DNA of 64,000 nt from Pseudomonas sp. FeN3W (lineage in GTDB: Bacteria > Pseudomonadota > Gammaproteobacteria > Pseudomonadales > Pseudomonadaceae). Position numbers and translations under genes: made by a program. Every line of letters starts with the position of its first letter. Positions within the stretch are counted from its first letter, which is position 1. The notes under the pieces are model-generated. The model did not search any database. It saw nothing but the letters and a program-made list of their open reading frames with translations, and was not told the origin of the DNA. This document shows, piece by piece, positions 1-8,274 of this stretch. The stretch spans positions 806,001-870,000 of the forward strand of contig CP136011.1 of assembly GCA_030263805.2 (NCBI GenBank). The letters are read 5' to 3'.

Positions 1-1
1 G

Positions 2-997
2 AAGCTTTTTTTCATAAACCAGAATGAGCTCGCCTATAAAATACTTGATGCCGGATTAGTTTACAACTCGGAGAGCGATGAGCCGCTGTCTAGAGAACTG
101 GCCTCTCTTGCGGAGGAAGGCATCGAAGAAAAAAACGAAGCAATGCTGTTTTGGCTTAGGAAAAATGAAAATATTTTAGCCAAAAGTGTTCACTTCAAAA
201 CATTCCGTGAAGGCTTCATGTTGAGCCATGTCTTTGAAATGAATGATCTGGGGCTGAAAGTTCTTGCTCAAGAAGTCGCTAAAGTTACATCGGCAAGCGC
301 ATATGGAGACGAGTTATACAGGCGAGATGTTGAAATTGGCATAAAATTAACTGAAGAAGAGGTTCTTTCTGGAAATTTACCAATCGAACCATTGCTTATA
401 TATTCCTATTGCGCACCATCCCTGAAATTTCCGCTCCATGCATTACATGGCTATACAGTGAGTATGCGTGAGATAAACGAAATTTCAGCCTGGATCCCTA
501 AAAGTGCCTCAAATGAACGTTACCACGAAATTAATAAAACTTTGCTTTGCAATTGCATAATTAAAAACAAGGATTTTGAGGACTTCATTGAGACATTTAT
601 TGATAATGAAATAGGTCTTCCTGAAAATTACTTACAAGATGTTTTTGATTCTTTTCACCCTAAATGCATCAAAAGCCTAAACGAGATAATGCACTTCGCC
701 GGGATGGCGAACAAAAGAGGTGTGAGAGTTGATAATCTTGCCTACCGCGAAGAAATTGATGATCTTTACAAGAGATCATCTCAGTCCTATGGGCCTGATC
801 ATCATTTAAAAGTACTTAAGAGAAAACCTTTTCACGAACTGATTACACCTGATTTGCTCGTGAGAATGACTGAGTTCAATTTTTTAAAGTCCAACGATTC
901 ACTTAGAAGAAAAATGTTGATGGCCTCCCCACCATGGGTTGTCGAGGCAAGCCCGATGCTTCGAAAGCAACGTATTTCAAATGAGTTTGGTCTATAG
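2..997 (+). CDS. Phi-x-Phi tail-family protein, 5' end outside window
   Basis: The frame is open from base 2, so the gene starts upstream of the window; 331 residues are visible and the first internal ATG (143) is not needed as a start. No domain recognised. It looks soluble and largely helical, with no signal peptide or membrane segment. It ends ...RISNEFGL, the hydrophobic-x-hydrophobic C-terminus shared by eleven other large proteins in this window; the last five residues closely match those of the protein at 36045 (SNSFGL). Relatively AT-rich, like its relatives. Function unknown. Confidence 0.85.
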   Translation, partial: KLFFINQNELAYKILDAGLVYNSESDEPLSRELASLAEEGIEEKNEAMLFWLRKNENILAKSVHFKTFREGFMLSHVFEMNDLGLKVLAQEVAKVTSASAYGDELYRRDVEIGIKLTEEEVLSGNLPIEPLLIYSYCAPSLKFPLHALHGYTVSMREINEISAWIPKSASNERYHEINKTLLCNCIIKNKDFEDFIETFIDNEIGLPENYLQDVFDSFHPKCIKSLNEIMHFAGMANKRGVRVDNLAYREEIDDLYKRSSQSYGPDHHLKVLKRKPFHELITPDLLVRMTEFNFLKSNDSLRRKMLMASPPWVVEASPMLRKQRISNEFGL

Positions 998-1089
998 AAT
1001 CGCGATAAGGATGGTGCAAAGGTATACTCGATATAGGTATATTGACGCTAACATCTTTTCCATCACCCGATACGCCCTCGGAAACCAAC

Positions 1090-2958
1090 ATGAAGCTCGC
1101 GACCCTTTTGAAATCCCGGCGTTTCCTGCCATTTTTTGCAACCCAGTTTCTCGGGGCGTTCAACGACAATTTGCTCAAGCAGACAGTCATTCTTTCGATC
1201 ATGTTCTACATGGCGGGGGAGGGTGATAGCCATGCTCTGATTAACCTCGGCGCTTTTTTGTTTATCGTTCCGTTCTTTCTACTGTCTGCCTGGGGTGGCA
1301 CCCTTGGAGAGCGAATAGAGAAATCCAGGCTGATCAAATCACTCAAACTGCTTGAGCTTGGGGTTATGGCACTCGCTAGCGTAGGTCTCATGCTTGATAG
1401 CGTAAGCATCATGCTGCTGGCGCTTTTTGCCACAGGTGTCCAGAGTGCTCTATTTGGCCCGGTCAAATATGCACTGTTGCCGCAACACCTCAAACCTAAT
1501 GAGCTTGTCGCTGGTAACGCCCTTGTAGAGACAGGCACCTTTCTAGCCATTTTGGTGGGAACCCTGGCAGCGGGCGTGATGATGGCTGAATCTGATTATC
1601 GCTATCTCATCAGCCTCAGTTTGTTGGCGGTAGGCCTTTTAGGCTTGCTTTCGAGTCTATTGATACCCAAGGCTCCATCACTAAGCACAGAGGCTGGCCC
1701 AATAACCTTCGGAGTCATAAAGCCAACCATGGAAACGCTGAAGGTTGGTTTTGGGCAAAAACTGGCCGTTTCGCGATCCTTGCTTGGCAATAGCTGGTTT
1801 TGGTTCATCGGCGCCATCTACCTGACCCAGATACCCGCCATGGTGAAGTTGAACATGGGTGGGGATGAAACCGCAGTCTCGGCGATGCTGGTAGCCTTTT
1901 CCATCGGTATCGCAGTAGGATCACTGCTTTGCGAAAAGCTGTCCTATGGCAAGGTAGAGATTGGCCTGGTGCCGCTCGGCTCTGTTGGCCTTACCGTTTT
2001 CGGCTTACTGCTGTACCACCATCTCAATCATTTTCAAATCAGTGAACTACCCCTGGACTGGAAATCGATGCTGGAAAGCCCCCTGGCGCTGCTGGTGCTC
2101 TTAGACATCAGCATGCTGGGCGTATGCGGCGGGCTTTACATCGTGCCGCTGTATGCGCTCATTCAGAGCCGTTCTGAACCGGGCTCAAGATCCAGAGTGA
2201 TTGCCGCCGCAAATATTCTCAATGCCCTATTTATGGTCATTGCCTCGGCGTTAAGCGTCGTTGTGCTATCCGTATTGCAGTGGAGCATTCCAACCCTCTT
2301 GCTGGTGGTCGCAGTGCTGAACGCGGGGGTCAACGCCTACCTGTTTAAAATCGTTCCAGAATTCATCATACGTTTCATGATCTGGTCTCTATCGCACACG
2401 ATCTACAGAGTCAGGCATCAAGGCTTGGAAAATATCCCGGATGAGGGATCTGCGCTCTTGATTTGCAATCACGTATCGTTCGTAGATGCCCTGATCATCA
2501 TGGGGGCTGTTAAACGACCCATCCGATTCGTGATGTACTACAAGATCTTTCGCTGGCCTATTCTTTCTTTCATTTTTAAGTGGTCAGGGGCCGTACCCAT
2601 TGCAGGAAAGAATGAGGACATTGAACTCTACGAGAAAGCCTTCGACAAGATTGCACATCTCCTGGAGCAGGGGGAGTTGGTTTGCATTTTCCCAGAAGGC
2701 CGTTTGTCAAGTGATGGGAATATTGGAAAATTCATGCCGGGAGCCCGCAAAATTCTGGATCGCACACCGGTTCCAGTCATACCAATGGCCCTCAATGGAT
2801 TGTGGGAGAGCTTTTTCAGTAGAGCGCCCACGAGAAGGCCATTCAAGCGTATCTGGTCACGTGTTGAATTGATGTCAGCCGACGCACTGCCAGCGAACAC
2901 CTCTACAGAGCAAATGCGTGAATCAGTGAGTAATTTGATCGCAAAAGAGCTTAAATAG
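1090..2958 (+). CDS. MFS lysophospholipid-transporter/acyltransferase fusion
   Basis: Inner-membrane protein of 622 residues. Residues 1-400 are an MFS-type transporter resembling LplT (N-terminus FLGAFNDNLLKQ). The last ~190 residues are a PlsC-type 1-acylglycerol-phosphate acyltransferase with the catalytic NHVSFVD (NHx4D) block and an FPEGR block. Known fusions of this kind (the Aas family) flip and re-acylate lysophospholipids; here the AMP-ligase domain is absent. ATG 1090 is chosen because the family's N-terminus begins there; an upstream TTG at 1042 adds 16 unlikely residues. Stands alone, downstream of the tail-family gene. Confidence 0.88.
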   Translation: MKLATLLKSRRFLPFFATQFLGAFNDNLLKQTVILSIMFYMAGEGDSHALINLGAFLFIVPFFLLSAWGGTLGERIEKSRLIKSLKLLELGVMALASVGLMLDSVSIMLLALFATGVQSALFGPVKYALLPQHLKPNELVAGNALVETGTFLAILVGTLAAGVMMAESDYRYLISLSLLAVGLLGLLSSLLIPKAPSLSTEAGPITFGVIKPTMETLKVGFGQKLAVSRSLLGNSWFWFIGAIYLTQIPAMVKLNMGGDETAVSAMLVAFSIGIAVGSLLCEKLSYGKVEIGLVPLGSVGLTVFGLLLYHHLNHFQISELPLDWKSMLESPLALLVLLDISMLGVCGGLYIVPLYALIQSRSEPGSRSRVIAAANILNALFMVIASALSVVVLSVLQWSIPTLLLVVAVLNAGVNAYLFKIVPEFIIRFMIWSLSHTIYRVRHQGLENIPDEGSALLICNHVSFVDALIIMGAVKRPIRFVMYYKIFRWPILSFIFKWSGAVPIAGKNEDIELYEKAFDKIAHLLEQGELVCIFPEGRLSSDGNIGKFMPGARKILDRTPVPVIPMALNGLWESFFSRAPTRRPFKRIWSRVELMSADALPANTSTEQMRESVSNLIAKELK

Positions 2959-3056
2959 CCACTTTTAGAGCCTTTTATCAAACTTTCCGATTTGCGCTTG
3001 GCGCGGGGTTAATGCTGAGTTAGTATCAGCCCCTGCTTTCTGAAGGGATATAGGTC

Positions 3057-3377
3057 ATGAGCTACACCATGTACATGCTCAAGGACGGGCAGATCGTAAG
3101 AACCACTGACTTCCTTCAGTGGGCTGCCTGGCGTGAGGAATTCAACCCAACCATTGCGGCTACGAGGCTGTCCAGCCTTGGTCTTACGGTAAGCACAGTG
3201 TTTCTTGGCATTGACCACAATATGCAATCGAAGGGCTCGCCGATCCTTTTTGAAACCGCTGTCTTCAAGGATGATGGAGAAACGGATATCACTGCACGCT
3301 ATGCCACAGTGAGTGAAGCAAAAAAAGGGCACGATCAGATTTGTACACAGCTCATGAAAGAAGCTGATCGGAGTTGA
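3057..3377 (+). CDS. Hypothetical protein, 106 aa
   Basis: No family recognised. Soluble, no signal peptide. The start is supported by an AAGGGA ribosome-binding site about 9 bases upstream of ATG. Monocistronic between the acyltransferase fusion and the DUF192 gene. Codon use resembles the neighbouring core-like genes rather than the AT-rich tail-family genes. Confidence 0.75.
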   Translation: MSYTMYMLKDGQIVRTTDFLQWAAWREEFNPTIAATRLSSLGLTVSTVFLGIDHNMQSKGSPILFETAVFKDDGETDITARYATVSEAKKGHDQICTQLMKEADRS

Positions 3378-3498
3378 GGCGAGAACTTTTAATGGATCCC
3401 TTTTGAATCTTAATCGGTGGTGACGAAACAATTAAATTCTATTAAAATCGTGCTTCTAGTGCGTTAGCGCCTTGGTCATTTTTAGAAGCAGGTTTCTC

Positions 3499-3894
3499 AT
3501 GAGCTTTTCATGGCTTAAATTTATAATCCTCTTAAGTGCGGCATGGTTTATCGGCCAGACTAATGCAGAGCCCATGATCACGTGGGATCAAACTAATATC
3601 GTCATAAACGATAGAGTGTTTAAGCTTAGAGTCGCAGACACTGAACTGAAGCGTCAGAAGGGCCTGATGAACGTCACTGAGATGCCGCTGGATGCTGGCA
3701 TGCTTTTTGTATTTGATGTGCCTGGAAAATACTGCATGTGGATGAAAAATACCAAGATCCCACTCACGGTCGCCTATCTCGATAAAGATGGCAATTTTAT
3801 TGATCGCTATGACATGACGCCAAATGACCTTACCGCCCATTGCACAAGTGGTGAAGCCAAGTATGCCGTAGAGGTCAATCAGGGTGTAATTTAG
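3499..3894 (+). CDS. DUF192 secreted protein
   Basis: 131 residues from ATG 3499, with an N-terminal signal peptide (hydrophobic stretch ending near TNAEP). Followed by the DUF192 (COG1430) core: the RVADTELKRQKGLMN region, GMLFVFDVPGKYCMWMKNT, and the P-L-x-V-A-Y-L-D segment. These are small periplasmic or extracellular proteins of unknown biochemical role. It stops after AVEVNQGVI, roughly 10-15 residues earlier than usual members, so the extreme C-terminus may be lost. An upstream in-frame start (3472) would put residues before the signal peptide and is less likely. Confidence 0.85.
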   Translation: MSFSWLKFIILLSAAWFIGQTNAEPMITWDQTNIVINDRVFKLRVADTELKRQKGLMNVTEMPLDAGMLFVFDVPGKYCMWMKNTKIPLTVAYLDKDGNFIDRYDMTPNDLTAHCTSGEAKYAVEVNQGVI

Positions 3895-3896
3895 CA

Positions 3897-4751
3897 TTAC
3901 ATTTCAAAATCATAGTGCAGTAGTTTTTTCAATAAGCACTTGTCTCTTGTCATGGCGCGTATTTGCTGGCTCGAAAAAACTTTAAATAGTATTCTCTCGT
4001 ATTCTCTGCTCGAAAGAATCTTAAAGGTATCTGCCTCTGGTTGAGACATCAAAAATGCTAGGTTTAATATTCCGACAATCGTTCCTTCTTTTTCAATTGC
4101 TACGTCCGCAGCCTCACTGATTCCTGATGGGCGGTCACCAATTTTACCCATTAAACCCATTTTGCAAGTGGACGGCCAATACCCCTCTTTGATCATTTCG
4201 ACAAGAACATGCATCCTACCAATCTTGGGAAGCAGCACGATATCTATCGGAGCAATTTCAATTCTTTTCCTAATACAATCTTCATTAATTTTTATACTTT
4301 TTAGATCTGAAACAGTCTTAAGGCTTATTTTGGTCGCATGATCAATCAAGTCCTGATTCATCAAAAAGTGCTGATAGTGTGTAATGCCCTGGAGTGCTAT
4401 GAGTATTCTTGGATTTGATCTAACTACCTTGTATACAAACTCCAGCGTGATTAGATCCTGTGGAATGTATTTGACCACATGAGCATTCACTAAAAGAGCG
4501 CTTTGCGCCAAATCGAGATATCCAGGTGTGGAGCAAGGGATGTCCTTGATTGTGTCTGGAATGCTACTAATGCTTGATCGAAGCACATCCATGCTTCGTA
4601 GCGTTTGCGGTATCTCCATGAGGTTGCCAAACAGGCTATTCATCCATAGAAGAGCCGTTTCATGATTCTGATATTCTTTGGGAATCTCTTCAAAACGCTT
4701 ATAGTGATCGCGAGCCAAGGACTGCTTTAATTTTTCGTAGTCATACGACAT
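3897..4751 (-). CDS. Phi-x-Phi tail-family protein with DUF4116-like repeats
   Basis: 284 residues from the internal ATG (MSYDYEKL); a longer reading from 4877 is possible, but neither start has a good ribosome-binding site. The middle has DUF4116-like repeats of about 25 residues (pattern: A-x2-V-N-x-H-V-V-K-Y-I-P, then V-V-R-S-N-P-R-I-L), comparable with the protein at 23881. Ends ...LHYDFEM, a variant of the shared tail. Convergent with the DUF192 gene and divergent from the secreted protein at 4889. Function unknown. Confidence 0.8.
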   Translation of the reverse strand: MSYDYEKLKQSLARDHYKRFEEIPKEYQNHETALLWMNSLFGNLMEIPQTLRSMDVLRSSISSIPDTIKDIPCSTPGYLDLAQSALLVNAHVVKYIPQDLITLEFVYKVVRSNPRILIALQGITHYQHFLMNQDLIDHATKISLKTVSDLKSIKINEDCIRKRIEIAPIDIVLLPKIGRMHVLVEMIKEGYWPSTCKMGLMGKIGDRPSGISEAADVAIEKEGTIVGILNLAFLMSQPEADTFKILSSREYERILFKVFSSQQIRAMTRDKCLLKKLLHYDFEM

Positions 4752-4830
4752 TTGATGCTCAATGCACGGCCAGAATCGAAAAGACTTTAACACGGGTTGA
4801 CGTTCGTCACAGACATTTCTAACGCAGATA

Positions 4831-4859
4831 TTGACATTGGTCAATCCCGGTAGTATATT
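4831..4859 (+). promoter_or_regulatory. Sigma70 promoter with TTGAC-N4-GTCAA palindrome
   Basis: -35 TTGACA (4831-4836), 17-base spacer, -10 TATATT (4854-4859), about 30 bases before the secreted protein gene at 4889. TTGAC-ATTG-GTCAA (4831-4844) forms an inverted repeat over the -35 box, suggesting a repressor site. The paralogue at 13258 has the same arrangement. Confidence 0.75.
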
Positions 4860-4888
4860 GAGCATACCAAACAACATGGACGCTACCG

Positions 4889-5353
4889 ATGAAATCTATT
4901 GCCTTTGCTGCAATGCTGCTTGCAACTAACCTGATGGCTCATGCAAATCCAACCCAATCGCAGGATAGCTGCACGATCTACGGCCCCAACGTCTGCAAAG
5001 AAGCCACTCTGTTGCAGGCATCCCTGGAGGATGTACTTCCATTGAGTGTAAGTGAAATGCTCACCATGGAGAAGGTTGCTGCAAACCACAATGAATTGGT
5101 CATCCTGGTTCGCGTACACGGGGAGGAAGGCAAGAAGCTTCGCAACGCCATTGCAACAGACCCCGATCATGGCATCGCCCTAAAAACCGCGACACAGGAC
5201 AGTCTCTTCCGCAAGTCATGCTCGGGGGATCAGGTCAACGCGTTTATTTCCAATGGCGGCAAGGTGACCTATCAACTTCTGCATGAGGACAACGCGCAGA
5301 TGATGAAGGTCAGCATCATGTCCTGCACGCAGCCGCTTGGTGATGCAGCCTAA
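4889..5353 (+). CDS. Small secreted protein, paralogue of the 13258 gene
   Basis: 154 residues with a signal peptide (cleavage expected near AHA-NP). Mature part has four cysteines, likely two disulfides in the periplasm. It aligns along its length with the 156-residue protein at 13258: shared SC...VC/IC near the N-terminus, the E-x-LT/VT-I/M-EK motif, R-x-AI-x-(T/S)-(D/N)-P-D, K/E-SC, and V-SI-x-(S/Y)-C at the end. No known family recognised. Both genes carry near-identical promoters, suggesting common regulation. Confidence 0.82.
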   Translation: MKSIAFAAMLLATNLMAHANPTQSQDSCTIYGPNVCKEATLLQASLEDVLPLSVSEMLTMEKVAANHNELVILVRVHGEEGKKLRNAIATDPDHGIALKTATQDSLFRKSCSGDQVNAFISNGGKVTYQLLHEDNAQMMKVSIMSCTQPLGDAA

Positions 5354-5418
5354 GCGAGAACCACGAATGAGGCAGGTATTGGGCTTGTCTCGCTCACTTT
5401 GTTGATTCAGGGATGACC

Positions 5419-5790
5419 ATGAAAGCACCCAAGCCTCTACTACTGCTGTTGATGATTTGTGCACCCCTTGGAGCGCTTGCTGAAAGTAAGCGTCTGACGT
5501 GTTCCTGGCTGGAGCAGGAAAATGGCTTGCACGAAGGAGTTGTCCAAAAGGTATCGCCTGCATCTTGCATGACGCAGGGAGCAAACCTTGGCAAATCTGA
5601 CGATATCGAGGGGCGACTTGCTAAAGCCAATCCCCCAGAATGCCCATTGGGCTTTAACGAGGTGAACAAGCAGTTTGACACAGTGAGCTTTGCTAGCAGT
5701 AAACGAACCTTTTTCGTTGTTGCTCGCTATTGCACAACGGGTGATGATCGCATTACCCAGACGGCTACGCATGAGCAAGTGTACGACTGA
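5419..5790 (+). CDS. Small secreted protein, 123 aa
   Basis: Begins MKAPKPLLLLL with a clear signal peptide ending near ALA-ES; the mature part has four or five cysteines. ATG 5419 is preferred over 5413 because a CAGGG ribosome-binding site lies at the right distance. Follows the secreted protein at 4889 by 65 bases and may be co-transcribed. No family recognised. A stem (AAAGGGGCC...) downstream appears to be half of a terminator split by the IS607 element. Confidence 0.75.
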   Translation: MKAPKPLLLLLMICAPLGALAESKRLTCSWLEQENGLHEGVVQKVSPASCMTQGANLGKSDDIEGRLAKANPPECPLGFNEVNKQFDTVSFASSKRTFFVVARYCTTGDDRITQTATHEQVYD

Positions 5791-5914
5791 AGTTTCACTA
5801 CAAAAAGAAAGGGGCCTTTGGCCGCTCCTAGTAACCCGATCAAACCTACTCATTTAGATTTGAGAGGCGCACCCCGAGCGCGCTTTGGGTGCTAATGGTT
5901 AAGGCACGTTGCGT

Positions 5915-7564
5915 CTAGAACGGTATCTGTTCCGGAATAAATGAGGATCGCAGACGATGCAAAGCTGCTCGTTTCCTTGCCTCATTTCGCGTTGACGTGT
6001 ACCACTTTCCGTAAGCTGTCATGGTCTTTTTTAAGGCCTTGGATTCATCTTTCCTACCATCCTCTGGCGGTAGGAAAGTGCAAGGCCGACCCACAACAGT
6101 TACAACACTTTGACGCGGCAGGCTATCTTTCAAGCCCATGCCACGTCTGGCAATCACCAGGCCTGCGGCCTGGTGAACGCTTTGATTGGTTTGATTCAGG
6201 TATTTCAGTTTGCCGATAAAGCTGGTGAAGGCCGGGTTGATCTCAATGACCTCGACACCTTCTTTGAAGGCGCGTGTCTTGATGATCGAATTGAATTTAC
6301 GATACACCAGCGCGCTAACTACTTTGTTGAGTTTCGCATCACCCGGCTTGCCTTTTTGCATCCCCGCCTTTTTGAGTGTGAAGTCGAGCTTCTCAATCAC
6401 AATCGGCTTTCCAGCTGCTTTTGCTTTAGCCACGATCTCAACCGCAGCAAGCTGCAACCGAGTAGTTGTTTGCGGGCTGGTGACGTCCTCGCCATTTCTG
6501 AAATAGAGGTCGGCGCAGCCGACCTTGTTGCCTCTGGCATCCACTTCCGTCACAGCCAGATGATGATTATTCAGATCAATCCCGATGGCGCCGTTGCGCC
6601 TGCTGGTCGTTATTGGTTGACCTGGTCGCTCGGTGGTGACCAATACACGCCAACCACGTTTTTCATCACGGACAAAGCGATAACTAATTGCCTGGCCATA
6701 ATCTGCCAGAAACTGTGATTCGCGCTGAATCGGCCCTATGAAATAAGGATCTTTGGCAGCCTTGCGGTGCGCGGCCTGCAATGATTTTCTTGCTTGGTTC
6801 GAGAGGATGGCCTGCTCTAGCCAGTGCTGATCATGACTGAATTTGACATCGGTGACGTAACAATACTCGCCATGCGCGGCTTTCAGCGCGTTCGGCAGGC
6901 GGATCTTCAGGGTATAGAAACCATCATCCTGAGCGATAATAACGCAGCCCTGACAGCCGCTGGTTTCGTCCTTGGATCCGAGCACGAAGAATTGACTGCT
7001 GCGCTCGCGGCGCCACCGCTCCTGCCACTCGGCGTGATCTTTTAGGCCATTTTCTTCAAGGTTGAACTGTTGCCTGAAGAGCTTACGGCTACCCATGCAG
7101 ATCGAGGGGCGCTTGGTATCGAGCATGTGCTCGAAGCGCGCCTTGCGCGCCTCCAACCGTTGAATCCTGGTTTTGTGATTGCGAATGGCACTGTAGAGCA
7201 GGCCGGTACGCTTTTGATTTCTGGGCTGCTCGACCTGAACCAGCTTTTGCGCGATGCGTTTTTGCTGGCCCGCAATCTTAGTCGAACCGTCACGGATGTA
7301 GTTCTCTAGATTGCTCAACTGGGATTCAACTTTACCCTCGGCGCTGCGCAGCAAGGCATTGAACTGCCGACCCGTGATCCCATGTTCTTTTAGGAATAGG
7401 GGTTTATTGATCTTTTCGCCTTTGCAGAGCGCCGCTATCGCGGCCCGCTCCAGGCGAGAATAGAGCTCGGCGTAAGCATCCAAGGCCGAAACCACGGCAT
7501 CGTCCAGACCACGCGGCAAGCGAGTCTGGATTGTTGTCGTGCGGGTTGGAAGTTGGTCATTCAT
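5915..7564 (-). CDS. tnpB: IS607-associated TnpB-like RNA-guided nuclease
   Basis: 549 residues from ATG 7564 (MNDQLPTR); a longer reading from 7633 overlaps tnpA. RuvC-I Asp is visible in GAIGIDLNNHHLAV and RuvC-II Glu in IVIEKLDF. The usual C-terminal zinc ribbon (two CxxC pairs) and the DxNAA motif are absent; the region instead reads INPAFTSFIG, then SVHQAA-x4-IARR, as in TnpB-related proteins with a rearranged RuvC-III. TnpB proteins are known to use an RNA from the element end as guide to cut DNA. Whether this variant is active is unknown. Confidence 0.85.
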   Translation of the reverse strand: MNDQLPTRTTTIQTRLPRGLDDAVVSALDAYAELYSRLERAAIAALCKGEKINKPLFLKEHGITGRQFNALLRSAEGKVESQLSNLENYIRDGSTKIAGQQKRIAQKLVQVEQPRNQKRTGLLYSAIRNHKTRIQRLEARKARFEHMLDTKRPSICMGSRKLFRQQFNLEENGLKDHAEWQERWRRERSSQFFVLGSKDETSGCQGCVIIAQDDGFYTLKIRLPNALKAAHGEYCYVTDVKFSHDQHWLEQAILSNQARKSLQAAHRKAAKDPYFIGPIQRESQFLADYGQAISYRFVRDEKRGWRVLVTTERPGQPITTSRRNGAIGIDLNNHHLAVTEVDARGNKVGCADLYFRNGEDVTSPQTTTRLQLAAVEIVAKAKAAGKPIVIEKLDFTLKKAGMQKGKPGDAKLNKVVSALVYRKFNSIIKTRAFKEGVEVIEINPAFTSFIGKLKYLNQTNQSVHQAAGLVIARRGMGLKDSLPRQSVVTVVGRPCTFLPPEDGRKDESKALKKTMTAYGKWYTSTRNEARKRAALHRLRSSFIPEQIPF

Positions 7565-7595
7565 GGTTGTAAGATTAAGGCAACTTGTCGTTATT

Positions 7596-8186
7596 TCAAG
7601 CCGCCTTCCTGTTTTTATGTGACCTGGCGCCATAAAGCCTGGCAGAGAATACCGTCATTAACTCGATTACATCAGCGACCAGTCGATTCTCAAGCGTGGT
7701 TTGTTCTGGTTCTTCAAGGATCACGACTTCGGTCTGGTTGAGTTTACACAACTCGAAGACTATGTCCGCACCAAACCGTAACAGCCTGTCCTTGTGCATC
7801 ATAACCAGAGTAGAAACCTGTCCGAGTGCGATCATCTTGAGCAACTTCTTGAACGATTTCTTCTGGTAATTAAGGCCACTACCCAAGTCGGACAAAAGCT
7901 CAACGTCAGAATAACCCGTATCGAGACAGTGTTGCTTAAGTCTAGCTCGCTGACGTTCTAGATCGGCCTTTTGGTCATGCGAAGAGACTCTGTCGTAAGC
8001 CACAACCTTGCGCTGATCAGGCAATGATTTGCCGCACAGGCTGTTGAGTTCCAACAATGAATATCGGCGGTGATTCCCATATGTTCGAAAAGAGGGTCGC
8101 AAGCCACCCTCTTTCTCCCACCGCCGCAATGTGGAAACCGAAACACCAAGTAACTCGCTCGCCTGACCAATAGAAACATTCTGCAT
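7596..8186 (-). CDS. tnpA: IS607 transposase, serine recombinase
   Basis: 196 residues, full length for the family. N-terminal MerR-like helix-turn-helix (IGQASELLGVSVSTLRRWEK) is followed by a resolvase domain with the catalytic serine in YDRVSSHDQK and the LxRQ helix. Catalyses strand exchange for element excision and insertion. Lies directly upstream of tnpB, on the same strand, starting about 40 bases inside the right repeat. Confidence 0.93.
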   Translation of the reverse strand: MQNVSIGQASELLGVSVSTLRRWEKEGGLRPSFRTYGNHRRYSLLELNSLCGKSLPDQRKVVAYDRVSSHDQKADLERQRARLKQHCLDTGYSDVELLSDLGSGLNYQKKSFKKLLKMIALGQVSTLVMMHKDRLLRFGADIVFELCKLNQTEVVILEEPEQTTLENRLVADVIELMTVFSARLYGARSHKNRKAA

Positions 8187-8274
8187 GACTAAGTACCATT
8201 CTTATTATTATGTCAAAATGGTAGCAATGAGTAGGTTTGATTGTAAGCTCAGCCTGCTGCTAAAGCCCCTTTTT

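Larger units (their letters stand above)
5839..8241. mobile_element. IS607-type element bounded by a 15-bp inverted repeat
   Basis: Bounded by ATCAAACCTACTCAT (5839-5853) and its exact reverse complement (8227-8241). Contains a serine-recombinase tnpA and a tnpB, both reading leftward, in the order usual for IS607. Terminal inverted repeats are not typical of IS607, so exact ends are uncertain. Outside the two repeats lie AAAGGGGC (left) and GCCCCTTT (right), which would make a terminator stem if the element were removed. Confidence 0.8.
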